A DNA stretch of 64,000 nucleotides from Odontesthes bonariensis. Taxonomy: Eukaryota; Chordata; Actinopteri; Atheriniformes; Atherinopsidae. The notes under the pieces are model-generated. The model ran no database searches. It saw only the letters and a program-made list of their open reading frames with translations, and was not told where the DNA came from. Location of the stretch: assembly GCF_027942865.1 (NCBI RefSeq), contig NC_134515.1, positions 32,739,449 through 32,803,448 on the forward strand. The letters run 5' to 3'. This document shows positions 46,570-56,960 of this stretch, in pieces. The translations under genes and the position numbers were made by a program. The first letter of the stretch is position 1. The number at the start of each line of letters is the position of its first letter.

Positions 46570-48165
46570 TACACGGAGAGCAGCCTTCATTCACATATAG
46601 AGGCATCGGCCGATGACCCCATTCACTCCCGTTATACGGATCTAAATAGCGTCCGAAGGACGCCGACTTTCACCAAACTGTTATCGGTGAGTAGATGAAC
46701 GTATTTTATGCCAGAAATAAGGTCCAGGTCTAAAAAAAAAAAAACTTCTTCTTTAATTTGTTACGAGAGTGTTAAAAACTCCATTTTTAGTTGAAGAATA
46801 GGGTAAGGTTCAGTTGTCTTTTGCCTGCTATATTACAGATTGGGAGGAGTTAATAAAACCCTGTGAAGCAGGCTTAGTGGCATGTCCATATTTCATTGGT
46901 CAGAATTTACAGAGCTGTGACTTGCATGGTTATCTGATTTAGATTGGTTCAAGGTCATTGTGCATAGATCCCATTGGAAGCATCTGGGTGAGGCAAAAGT
47001 TGGGGCAACGTCCTTAGCTTGAGTCACATCAAAACAGGTTGAGCATTAACCTAGTTCTCAATTAGAATGAGCTAGCATTCATTAGAATTAGCAGTAAAGC
47101 TAATATTTACCTGACTCCAAACTAGCAATAACAGTAGCAACAAGCTAAATTAGCCTACCATTAAATTAGCATTAGCTTCAGCCTAGCCAGGAGCATAGGC
47201 CTCTTAAGCTAACATAGTTTGACATCAACATTAACTCCAGCAGTAGCCTGGACTAGCCATAAGCATATTTGGCAAGATCCAAATTGACTTAGCCTAATGT
47301 CAAGCTAGCATTAGCATGAGTTTGAGCCTAGCCTAAACAAAGGCGTGCAAAAAGTTTCCTTTTAAGTCCTTAAGTCTCCTTCTTTAAGTCTTTTGAGTTC
47401 AGAACAATCAAGTGTGACTAATTAAAAAAAATGTACACTGTAAAGAGTTACAAATAGTTATTAAATAGATGAGTTCACAATGATAATAGAAGTTAAGTTT
47501 TTTGAAACTATTGAAAATATCAGGATTTAACAGAATGGCCAGATAGTAAGATGTCAAACAGTTATCATCTTAAAGCAGTGAAGGTTAGCTTTTATTGTTT
47601 CGAGATCATATTAACGTAAAAATTTAGCTGATCTAAATATTTCTCCTCTGCTTCTTGCTCAGTGAGATCCCCTGATATTCTAACATTCAGGTGCAGATGG
47701 TTTTTAATCACCAAGCTAAGCTGATATTGCTTCTAAATTTGAGGTTAGCTCTTCTGCAACAACTATCTAATTGATTAACTTCCCTAATCTTAAAGGAACT
47801 GATATAATATTCATCTTAGATTATAACACTTATATTAATTATATAATAACATTTCATTGTCAGATCTTTAACAGCTTAAATAAAGAAGTCATTAAATTTG
47901 TTGACAACCTGTAAAGGGACAGAGATGTTTTCACCAATTCTGAGTTAATATTTATCATCAGAATTTATATTTGATCTCATTAAACCATTTAGCTATTAAA
48001 CTGAAGCAGATCTATGAAACAATTGATCAAAAGAGAAAACAGGCAAAAGAGAAAACACAACGTCAAAAGAGAAGGACACAAACAGTTCACTGGCACTGCT
48101 CCATCTCGGCTTCTTTAACAAAAGTCTTAATGCACCTTCAATCTCTGAAGGCTGGCTTTTTTATT
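46570..48165. other. Intergenic, TTAGC-rich stretch, no gene
   Basis: No coding potential recognised. Between about 47040 and 47340 the motif GCTA/TTAGC recurs many times (TTAGCATTAGC type), a degenerate low-complexity array. Confidence 0.6.
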
Positions 48166-48170
48166 ATTGC

Positions 48171-48642
48171 TGTCAGGATGGGGTGGGTTGGTAGGACACG
48201 GATGCAGACTCAGAGGATGTAGAAAAGCAAACTGGGTTTATTTCACAAAAACAAAGTTAAACAAAAGGCGCGGCTGAGCCGGTTGACAAAAACCTTAACT
48301 GTGGTACAAAAAACATAAACATGGTTATGACTTGGTATAATACATGGAAAAACACTTAACTTGGGTTCGTGGCTTCGTGGCATGAGGGGTGAAAATCAGG
48401 TAAGGAGGGTAAAGATCCGACAAACTGAAAGGGGAAATCTGGAGACTAAATAGTGAACTGAGAGAGATGGGTGAGTGAGTGCAGCTGTCCGGGGAACAAT
48501 GGACAGGTGAAGGGAATGAACTAATGATCAAGCATGGGAAGTGAGGGGAAAAACAATGGCAAGACTAAAAACCAAGACATGAAACCTAAAACATGATACA
48601 ACATAAAACGAAAAACATGGGGAAAATCCCATGGGCGTGACA
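48171..48642 (-). repeat. 3' LTR of the compact LTR element
   Basis: 472 bp. Closely matches 50154-50653 by eye apart from scattered substitutions and two deletions relative to it (about 19 and 14 bp). Confidence 0.88.
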
Positions 48643-48699
48643 GAGCCCCCCCCTCAAGGGATGGATCCCAGACAACCCAAAACCTGGGTGGGAGGGAGG

Positions 48700-48990
48700 G
48701 GCTCGAAGCCGAAGGCGGTCTGGCGGGCGGCCAGACTTCTGGCGACGTGGCTGCAGGAGCCGATCTGGCATGTGGCCAGAGTTCCGGCTTCGAGTGGCAG
48801 GAGGCGTTCTGGCGGGCGGCCAGACTTCCTGCGACATGGCGGCAGGAGGCGGTCTGGCGGGTGGCCAGACTTCCTGCGACGTGGCGGCAGGAGGCGGTGA
48901 CCATCCGGAGGGCGGCCGGACATCCGACGACGTGGCTGGAGGAGAAGCCAGATACCGTCCGGCTGGCGGCCGGACATCCGGTGACGGGGG
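48700..48990. repeat. Degenerate ~45 bp tandem repeat, array 1
   Basis: Five or so diverged copies of a unit containing CTGGCGGGTGGCCAGACTTC and GCGACGTGGCGGCAGGAGGC, within the LTR element. Confidence 0.7.
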
Positions 48991-49049
48991 AGCCCCCCCT
49001 TCAAGGGATGGATCCCAGACATCCCAACCAGTGGCAGGGAGGGAGGGAC

Positions 49050-50120
49050 TCAAAAACGCAGATCTCCAGGCTCTCTGGGTTCTACCTCTAGCTCGGCTAG
49101 CTCTCTAGGTTCTGTGGCTGTGGCTAACTCGGGCTCTGTGGCCAACTCGGGCTCTGTGGTTGTGGCCAACTCGGGCTCTATGGCCTCTGTGGCTGTGGCT
49201 AACTCGGGCTCTGTGGCTGTGGCCAACTCGGGCTCTATGGCCTCTGTGGCTAACTCGGGCTCTATGGCCTCTGTGGCTGTGGCTAACTCGGGCTCTGTGG
49301 CTGTGGCCAACTCGGGCTCTGTGGCTGTGGCCAACTCGGGCTCTGTGGCTGTGGCCAACTCGGGCTCTGTGGCTGTGGCCAACTCGGGCTCTGTGGCTGG
49401 GGCCAACTCGGGCTCTGTGGCTGTGGCTAACTTGGGCTCTATGGCCCCGGTGGCTGTGGCTGGGGCCAGCTCAGGCTCTATGGCCTCTGTGGCTGGGGCT
49501 CGGGCTCTATGGCCTCTGTGGCTGGGGCCAGCTCGGGCTCTATGGCCTCTGTGGCTGGGGCCAGCTCGGGCTCTATGGCTGTGGCTAACTCGGGCTCTGT
49601 GGCTGTGGCCAACTCGGGCTCTATGGCCCCCGTGGCTGTGGCTAACTTGGGCTCTATGGCCTCTGTGGCTGGGACCAGCTCGGGGTCTCTGGACTCTGTG
49701 ACTAAGACTGGGTCTCTGGACTCTGTGGCTAAGGCTGGGTCTCTGGACTCTGTGGCTAAGGCTGGGTCTCTGGACTCTGTGGCTAAGGCTGGGTCTCTGG
49801 ACTCTGTGGCTAAGGCTGGGTCTCTGGACTCTGTGGCTAAGGCTGGGTCTCTGGACTCTGTGGCTAAGGCTGGGTCTCTGGACAGGTGAGGGAGGATGTG
49901 CTACCTTTCCTGGCTCCATGCTGAAAATGTCCAGCACCGCAGCGCGCTGTACACTCCTCATCTCTGCCCAGATGCGTGACACACCTGACATGTTCTGCAG
50001 GACCCCCTTCTGTAAAAAGAAGTCAATAAGGTCATTAGCTATGTCCAGTTTTTTACCAGGAGGTGCTGCTCGGTCCTGAGCGGCACCAGAAGTCCCCAAC
50101 CAGCTCCCAGAAAGCTGCAT
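49050..50120 (-). CDS. Repeat-rich open frame in the LTR element
   Basis: 356 codons. The first ~90 residues are non-repetitive (KKLDIANDLIDFFLQKGVLQ, then SVQRAAVLDIFSM). After that come 7-8 copies of a 9-residue unit RVQRPSLSH, then long runs of PSHRGHRA and EPELATAT units. A second ATG 26 bp upstream opens MDAVDYAAFWELVGDFW in another frame and soon stops, suggesting an ancestral gag-like start broken by a frameshift. I recognise no domain. Whether it is translated is unknown: the repeat composition alone keeps several frames open. Confidence 0.4.
   Translation of the reverse strand: MQLSGSWLGTSGAAQDRAAPPGKKLDIANDLIDFFLQKGVLQNMSGVSRIWAEMRSVQRAAVLDIFSMEPGKVAHPPSPVQRPSLSHRVQRPSLSHRVQRPSLSHRVQRPSLSHRVQRPSLSHRVQRPSLSHRVQRPSLSHRVQRPRAGPSHRGHRAQVSHSHGGHRARVGHSHRARVSHSHRARAGPSHRGHRARAGPSHRGHRARAPATEAIEPELAPATATGAIEPKLATATEPELAPATEPELATATEPELATATEPELATATEPELATATEPELATATEAIEPELATEAIEPELATATEPELATATEAIEPELATTTEPELATEPELATATEPRELAELEVEPREPGDLRF
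49110..49690. repeat. Minisatellite, 18-24 bp units, array 2
   Basis: More than 20 copies built from GGCTGTGGCCAACTCGGGCT with variants (TCTATGGCCTCTGTG). Units are multiples of three, so frames stay open. Confidence 0.9.
49691..49885. repeat. Minisatellite, 27 bp unit, array 3
   Basis: About seven near-perfect copies of a 27 bp unit beginning TCTCTGGACTCTGTGGCTAA. Near identity of copies suggests recent expansion. Confidence 0.92.
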
Positions 50121-50153
50121 AGTCCACCGCGTCCATGGTTGGTCGGATCTTTC

Positions 50154-50653
50154 TGTAAGGATGGGGTGGGTTGGTATGACATGGATGCGGACTCAGAGGA
50201 TGTAAAAAAGAAAAGTTGTTTTTTTTTCACAAAAACAAAGTTAAACAAAAGTCGCGGCTGAGCCGGTTGTTAAAAAACCTTAACTGTGGGACAAAAAACA
50301 TAAACATGGCTATGACTAATGAAAACAAAAGACTTGGTATAATACATGGAAAAACACTTAACTTGGGTTTGTGGCTTCGTGGCATGAGGGGTGAAAATCA
50401 GTTAAGGAGGGTAAGGATCCGACAAACTGAAAGGGGAAACCTGGAGACTAAATAGTGAACTGAGAGAGATGGGTGAGTGAGTGCAGCTCGGGAACAATGA
50501 ACAGGTGAAGGGAATGAACTAATGATCAAGCATGGGAAGTGAGGGGAAAACAATGAAAAGACTAAAAACAAGAACTCAAAAACCAAGACATGAAACCTAA
50601 AACATGATACAACATAAAACTAAAAACATGGGGAAAATCCCAAGGGCGTGACA
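50154..50653 (-). repeat. 5' LTR of the compact LTR element
   Basis: 500 bp, the upstream LTR in the element's minus-strand reading direction. No TATA box was assigned with confidence. Confidence 0.88.
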
Positions 50654-50859
50654 ATTGCACCATAAATGTACCGTTTACAGTGAGGTACAATATGATCTAA
50701 ACAAGTTCAGCTTAACTTCATCAGAGCAATATCCAAATTTCCGAACTAGAACATTAGCTTGAGCATATAACATTCGAATATTATGGTAAATGTCCTCATC
50801 ATCTGATAGACGGTCTGTCAGCACATGACCAAGATATGTTACTTCATTTGAGATGTTCA

Positions 50860-51880
50860 GTAAGGCAGCTTAAAATGAGGGAAAACCCTATATTTGTCTT
50901 CTTTAGTGCGACATATCAGAATTACACTTTTTGATGGGTTGAATTTAACATCATGAAGTTCACCGTATATCGAACACACATTAAGCAACTTCTGAAGACC
51001 AGCTGAACTTGGACTAAAAACCACTAAGTCATCAGCATACATCAAGTGGTTTACAACTGTGTCTCCAACCTTATAGCCATTTTTACACAGATTTAACTGC
51101 TTAGAAAGGTCATTCATGTAAAAATTGAACAATACAGGGGAGAGGATGCCTCCTTGTCTGATTCCATTACTTTTTTGGGGGGGGCTTTTTATGCCTTTTA
51201 ATGATAAGACAGTTGGAGAGAGACAGGAAGCAGGGGGCAGAGAGAGAGGTGGAAGACATGCAGCAAAGGGCCGTCCAGTGCGGGACTTGAACTGGGGCCA
51301 GCTGCAGCGAGGACTGTAGCCTCTGTACATGGGGCGGCTGCTTAACCCACTACGCCAGCGACCGCCCCGTCTGACTCCATTACTGACCTGGAAGGGTGCA
51401 AACACACAGTTGTCCCACTTGACCTGCATGGTTTGATTGGCATACCAATAAGACAGACATCTCACTATATATTTAGGCACACCAGCTTGACTCAATTGTC
51501 AAGGTCAAAGGCCTTTGTGGCATCTGAGAAACACAGAAAGATCATAGAGTTCTTGCTATTATAATTGCCCAATATTTCCTTTAGACCATATATGCACAGA
51601 TCAGTGCCATGTTTAGACTTAAACCCAAATTGATTATCTGTAGACATTACTATATTTTCAAATCTTGGCAAAAGAATTAGTTCAAAAATTTTAGACAGCG
51701 TACTTGCAAGGGCAATGGGTCTATAATTATCAGAGCTGCCAACTTTTCCTGCTTTGTCTTTAATCACAGGAGATAGAAGCACCTTCATAAGAGTCAGGAA
51801 TAAAGCCATGCACAATAAAACCAGTGAAGCACAAGGCAAGAAGAGGAGTTAACCTCGAACTTGCAAATTTGAATTTGAAT
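50860..51880 (-). mobile_element. LINE reverse transcriptase fragment
   Basis: Minus-strand frames 51492-51839 (SSDNYRPIALASTLSKIFEL, NQFGFKSKHGTDLCIYGLKE, SDATKAFD) and 50857-51495 (SYWYANQTMQVKW, GGILSPVLFNFYMNDL, NHLMYADDLVVFSPS). The ADD catalytic box is intact, but the frame is broken by a SINE. The clade is uncertain; it is not the same as the L2 copies nearby. Endonuclease is absent. Confidence 0.8.
51171..51368 (-). mobile_element. tRNA-derived SINE inserted in the LINE
   Basis: 198 bp, minus strand. The tRNA-like head has an A-box-like TGGCGTAGTGGG and a B-box-like AGTTCAAGTCC; a tail CTGTCTTATCATTAAAAGGC resembles common fish SINEs. It is flanked by a 15 bp duplication GTCTGAxTCCATTAC (51156-51170 and 51369-51383, one mismatch). 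The duplication repeats the LINE's NGIRQGG region on both sides of the insertion. Confidence 0.88.
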
Positions 51881-51884
51881 AGTT

Positions 51885-52540
51885 TATCCACCGCGATGAC
51901 AGCTCGGGAGCCTCCCTCCATGAACTTTATTCGGATGGGGAACAGGACCCTGCGTCTTTCCAGGATTTCTTTGAGAAACTGGTCGTTGGCGCTGAAGTCC
52001 GTTCCTCGCAGCTCCCTGCCGCGGCCCCTCACCTGACTTTATGTTTGTAGTGTTCGAATTTGGCCACAATAGGTCTTGGTCTGCGGGCATCAGGTCTCTT
52101 CCCTCCCAGGCGGTGGACTCGGTGAAAGGTGATGTTCTTCACTGTATCTCCCAGAAGTTTAATGTGTGTTTGGATGAAGCTTTTTATTGTTAGTTCAGGA
52201 TCCTCGTCTGCCTGCTCCGGGATTCCAGAAAACACCAGGTATTTTCTCATACTGCGGGACTAGAGATCAATAATAGATTCTTTCATTTTTTTGTTTTCGT
52301 CAGAGATTCAGCTCATTCCCTCGGAGAGGGATTTCACCGATCCTCTGAGGGTTGCGTTTTCTGCAGCCACCGTCTGCACCTGTTGCTGGCTGAACTCCCG
52401 TAATGCCTGTAACTCTCTATGTAGAATCTCTAAGAGAGACAAATGGGCATCGAGACTGGATAATTTCTTATCCGGGGCACGTGCCCCGGTAAAAAGTGTC
52501 TGGTGACGTGCCTGGTGGTAGCCCCTCACCAAATCGACCT
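51885..52540 (-). mobile_element. L1/Tx1-type ORF1 fragment
   Basis: Minus-strand frames 52308-52532 (coiled coil: SLDAHLSLLEILHRELQALR), 52029-52250 (IPEQADEDPELTIKSFIQTH, NITFHRVHRLGGKRPDARRP) and 51760-52032 (LRGTDFSANDQFLKEILERR, RIKFMEGGSRAV). This order is the coiled coil, RRM-like and C-terminal layout of L1-type ORF1. Frames are broken. It joins the LINE RT fragment abruptly at about 51880. Confidence 0.8.
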
Positions 52541-55500
52541 AAGAGAAAACGACTGCAAGATGCTCAAAAAAGTCTTGAATGTGTGGGACAGGGTATCTGT
52601 CATTAGTAGTAACATTGTTGAGGCGCCAGAAATCTCCACAAGGGCAAAACTAGACAAACTCCTCTTTAGCGATGGCCAACTTAGCCGCATCCAAATGGCG
52701 CGCACGTGCAAAAACAGGCGGTCCACATTTTTGCTTGATATGGCTAAGTGTGCAGTAAAAGTGAACCACGTTTGCTTGATGTGGCCAAATTTGAGTTTTA
52801 AAACTCACACTTAACCACTGACATGCTGCTTTAAGAATAACAGTTTTAAACAAATCATGAATTTATCTATTAAGCTAATTTTAGGACATCCACTGTGTAC
52901 AACAGCTTAGTTTTGACTAAAACCATAGCATCCATAGTCTGTATACAGATATTAAACTGGTTGTGAGAGTTACAAAGTACATAGGCTAAATGTTTCTCTC
53001 CCACCAGAGGAGGGAGTCCCTGATGTTTGGAGATACTTCAGTGTTTTTTTTTTTTGTTGTTTTTTTTCATGGTCACAACCTACATGTTCTAGTCTATACA
53101 ATGTCCTAAACTATGATTACAAGCATAACCGGAAAAACAAAGCAGTATAACACAGAAGAGTATCATCAGCAGAAATTGACTCTTGACCTACAGCCTTCGA
53201 TTGTGTGGAAAACATCTACCACAGTAGTGAGAGTTTGAGTTTTTAGAGGAGTCTGTTAATTTTCCATGCACATTACATGTTATAAAGTTGAGATGTATTT
53301 CATCCTAGAGACGATTGAGATTCGGTTAGAATCTCAGTTTTTAAAGCCTCTTCTTTTTACCATGAAGTCTGGTCCATGAGTACTGCATGTTTAGATTAAC
53401 GCTACTGTCTGTCCAATTGTTTTTGTTCCATTGCCTAAATGCATAAGTTATACTATACAAGAGGAACCATATAACTAAATCAGCCCTATGAAAATTGAAA
53501 TTCCACTGCAGGCTCAACGGAGCTGCCAGCTAACTTCAACATTTTAGTCTTTTCTCCAATCCTGAAAGCAGCTGTGAAGCCCCTGCTGACTCACTGCCAT
53601 ACAAATCCAACCAAAGTCAAATAAAATTCAGAAATTTTCTTTGTGCTGTACAATGTTTTAATTTTCAGGATTTAAAACAAACAAAAAAACAGGTTGCTAC
53701 TCCTGTTATATAACATATCATGGATATTTATCACAATGTCGGTATATTTAATCTTCAAGGTAGAAATTGATTTCCATCTTGGAAAATGACACATGCACCT
53801 CCCTGTGGAACAGTGCAAAAAAGGGATGCAGGTAATCATGAATGTTCTTTAGAATATACCGCCAGCTGTCACAGGCTCGCACTAGAACGGCTGATACGCA
53901 TGATAGCATGGGACCATGTGGGGATAATTCCCAACCTTCAGACCAAGGCAACACATCATTGAGGGTGCTTGGTCTTCGCCAGAGGACACTGAACTCAGTA
54001 AACATTGATCCTGACTGATTTAGCCCCCCCTGAAAAGCTCTTAGATATTTCAAATTCCAAGTCAGCAACAGTTCCCCAGCTGTAAGACCAATCTTAACAG
54101 GCCAGAGTAAGATCTGAAAATCTTAACCTATGAAAATTAGTCTAAAAAACAGTCCCCTAAAGTTGATTTAGTGACTCTTGATGTTTTTAACCTGTTCTAA
54201 AACTTTCCAGTTCAGGTCTGCTGAATTTGTTTGGAGCACAAACGCTACATCCATTTTAGTAATTCTGTGCAGCATCTTTATTGCTTGGAAACCTTCAAAA
54301 GTTGGTGTTTGTTGATAACAAATATTGGCTGACCCAGCAAAGGGAACTCCAGGGAGGAAAATATAAAAGCTTAATGATCTTAGTTTAATTTGCATAACAC
54401 ACATGAGGATCATAAGCATTTTGTCTGTTTTGAAATAACAGAAACCAATGCAGGGTGAATTGGAATGACACAAAATAACAAATGAGCCACTCCAAATGGA
54501 TTGTTTACTACTCAGTGTTATTGAGTTACAGAGTAAACTGGATTTTGGCAATGACAAGCCCTTCACAGAAATATTGCAAAGCATGAACACACCCTCCTCT
54601 GGCACTATTTATAGCTCTATGGGCTTGGAAGGCTTTGACTTGTTTTAGCACCCACAACTCTGAAAGCAGTACTGTGAATGTGTTTCCCTGCCTCTCCCTA
54701 ACATCCTTGATAATACTCGCTAATGCCCCCAAAACAAACACAACAAAACCGCCCAAATCTCTTTAAGACTGACTGGATCAGATACCTCTTCTCTCCCTGA
54801 AGTGTATGTAAAAGAGGGGCTGGTTCAAAGAGTGATTAATTGTCATTGTGGAGGCTGAAATGGACTTGGTTGTTGTTGTGAATATAGTTGTAATGGGAGG
54901 AGTGAGTTTTTATTTCAGCTGAAATGTTGAATAGGATTACTCCACTTTGTTTTGACAACCAGATATAGACTGCTTTGGATCCATTTTGTGCAGATTAAAG
55001 ATAAAGAAAGATGTTGAAACTACAAAACATTCTGGGGCTGAATTGGAAACCTGGATGAGACAGAAAATAGTCTCGACAAGGAGAGGTCATACCGCGGTGC
55101 TGAAAAGGGAAAAACCCATGAGCTAGTGTACCACATTTCCACTGGACTTAAGGCACTTGAATTCTGCAGCAAACATTAAAGGATTGATCAGAATCGTTTA
55201 TATAACGAGGCAGTGCCATTCAGTGTGGATGTATGTAGTTTCTGCATTGACGGAACATATTATTTCATTTATACAATTTGGAAAAAGAAGGGAATGTTTT
55301 CCACGTATCTCTAGTTGTGGCAGGAAGGAAATGAGATTCCTTATTGCACAATGACATGCCAGCATTGCCCAGACTAAAAGCCTGTCTGCAGCGGTTGCAG
55401 CTGCTAGTCTAACATCTACTGGGGGTTGAGAAACAGGGCTTCTACATCATTAAAAAGCAATCTACAAATTCTTGAGTTGTGTTCCACAAAACTAAGCACT

Positions 55501-56815
55501 GCCTTCTTTTGAAAACTAGTCTTGACATTATAGTCCACCCCCTCTCCAATGTGTTTTGGTAAGGATTTTTACTCGAATCGATTTGTCTCAATCGTTCATA
55601 ATTAAATATAACTCCAAATTTGAAAAAGTTTGGACAGTATGGAAAATGTAAAAACTAAATAACATAAATAAAATGAAGAAAATAAAACCCAACTCAGTTA
55701 TGATTGTATCTACACTGACTTATTTGATTGAAGTATGAATCCATGATGTTTCTTTTTTTTCTGTTTGTCTTCTTGTCAACTATTTAATTTTTAAATGTCT
55801 TAAAATGTGAAACAGTATATTGTTGTTAGATCTTTCCCACAAAACTCACAGTTCTCTACTGGGAACAGCTCATCAACCCATTTAACAAAGAATCCATTTG
55901 ATATAACTTTTGCTAAATTCCTGAATTTTTAAATGTCTGTAGTCCCTGTCACTGTGCATCCCTTGCAACAAACCTCAATCTATACCCCAAATATTTTTAA
56001 GCGGTAAAAGGTTTATTCATAGCTAAATAAGACGAGAAAAGCATAATCTGTCTAGCACATAGAACAACAGATCAAAAGACTCAAATGGAGTCAAAAGTCC
56101 AGTCTTCTTGTTGCTTCCTGAATCTTATTGGAAAGTTTTCCATGAGATGAAATACAGTGTATCATTTCCACATGAAAGTTCCATTGCTTGGATCTAAAAT
56201 CTCAATTACACATGTGACACTTGGAAAAGTCAGTGAGGGCAATGCTCTAAGTCAGACAAGTCTACCCCAATGAGCTGTCTTACAGTTTCGGAAAATACTG
56301 CATGAACTTGGAAAAAGGTTCTCTGAGAAAAAAGAAAAAAAAAACAGAAGAGCAAACTCGGCTGTCTGGACGCAGGCAGTTTTCCTTTCTTAAGCATGTT
56401 CCATATTCATTTACTTATTCATAAGCTGAAGTTGCATAAGCATTCAGTAAGTGTGGAGGAATTTACATCTTGGGGTTACCCCCGAAATCTGGGTTTACAG
56501 AATCATTGCAGTTATCTTGCTCACCAAACTGCTCCCTCACTCAGACTAATCCATGACTCAATCTTAAACAGATCATGTGATTACTTCCTCAAATACACAC
56601 ATTTTCCTATGAATAGCTTTGAACTGACCAAACTGATGTAAACAGAGGCTCAGTAATTCAGGTTATATTGAAGCATTAAGTCTGTGAAATATACAGATGT
56701 TTGCTGTCACAAAAACAAACATCATTCACTTTGTTTGTCTGTATTTTAATTGAATGGCTTCCATGCAGGGACGTTGCTAGGCATACAGGTGTTCAGGGGC
56801 AAAAGTTGTATACCA
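52541..56815. other. Intergenic between atp9a and nfatc2, no gene recognised
   Basis: Open frames of 60-145 codons occur (for example 54168-54605, minus) but none shows a domain, splice partners or codon pattern that convinces me. 52541-52800 may be a further 5' remnant of the LINE. A T-rich run lies at 53043-53068. Confidence 0.5.
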
Positions 56816-56960
56816 ACAGCTTACTGATTTTCTCCTGTCTAACAATGCTTTTGATACTTTCCAATCAGGCTTTAGGCCCCACCACAGCACTGAGACAGCT
56901 CTGATCAAGGTGACAAACGATATCTGCCTGAACACAGATGCAGGCAGAGTCTCAGTCTTA

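Larger units (their letters stand above)
48171..50653 (-). mobile_element. Compact LTR retrotransposon with minisatellite interior
   Basis: Two direct repeats (48171-48642 and 50154-50653) start TGTCA or TGTAA and end TGACA. They bound a 1511 bp interior and are flanked by a 5 bp duplication ATTGC (48166-48170 and 50654-50658). A purine run read on the minus strand (GAGGGGGGGG, 48646-48655) next to the left LTR fits a polypurine tract, so the element reads on the minus strand. No protease, reverse transcriptase or integrase fits in it, making it non-autonomous. No convincing primer-binding site follows the 5' LTR. Confidence 0.88.

Noticed and set aside
49114..49701. 195-codon plus-strand frame (ANSGSV repeats)
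   Set aside because: It is the complement of the minus-strand minisatellite of the LTR element; openness follows from the repeat unit, and the element's polypurine tract points to minus-strand expression.
51239..51367. Possible tRNA gene (A- and B-box-like motifs)
   Set aside because: The motifs belong to a SINE head with a SINE tail and a 15 bp target duplication; not a functional tRNA.
54168..54605. 145-codon minus-strand frame between the genes
   Set aside because: No family motif and no neighbours that would support a gene.
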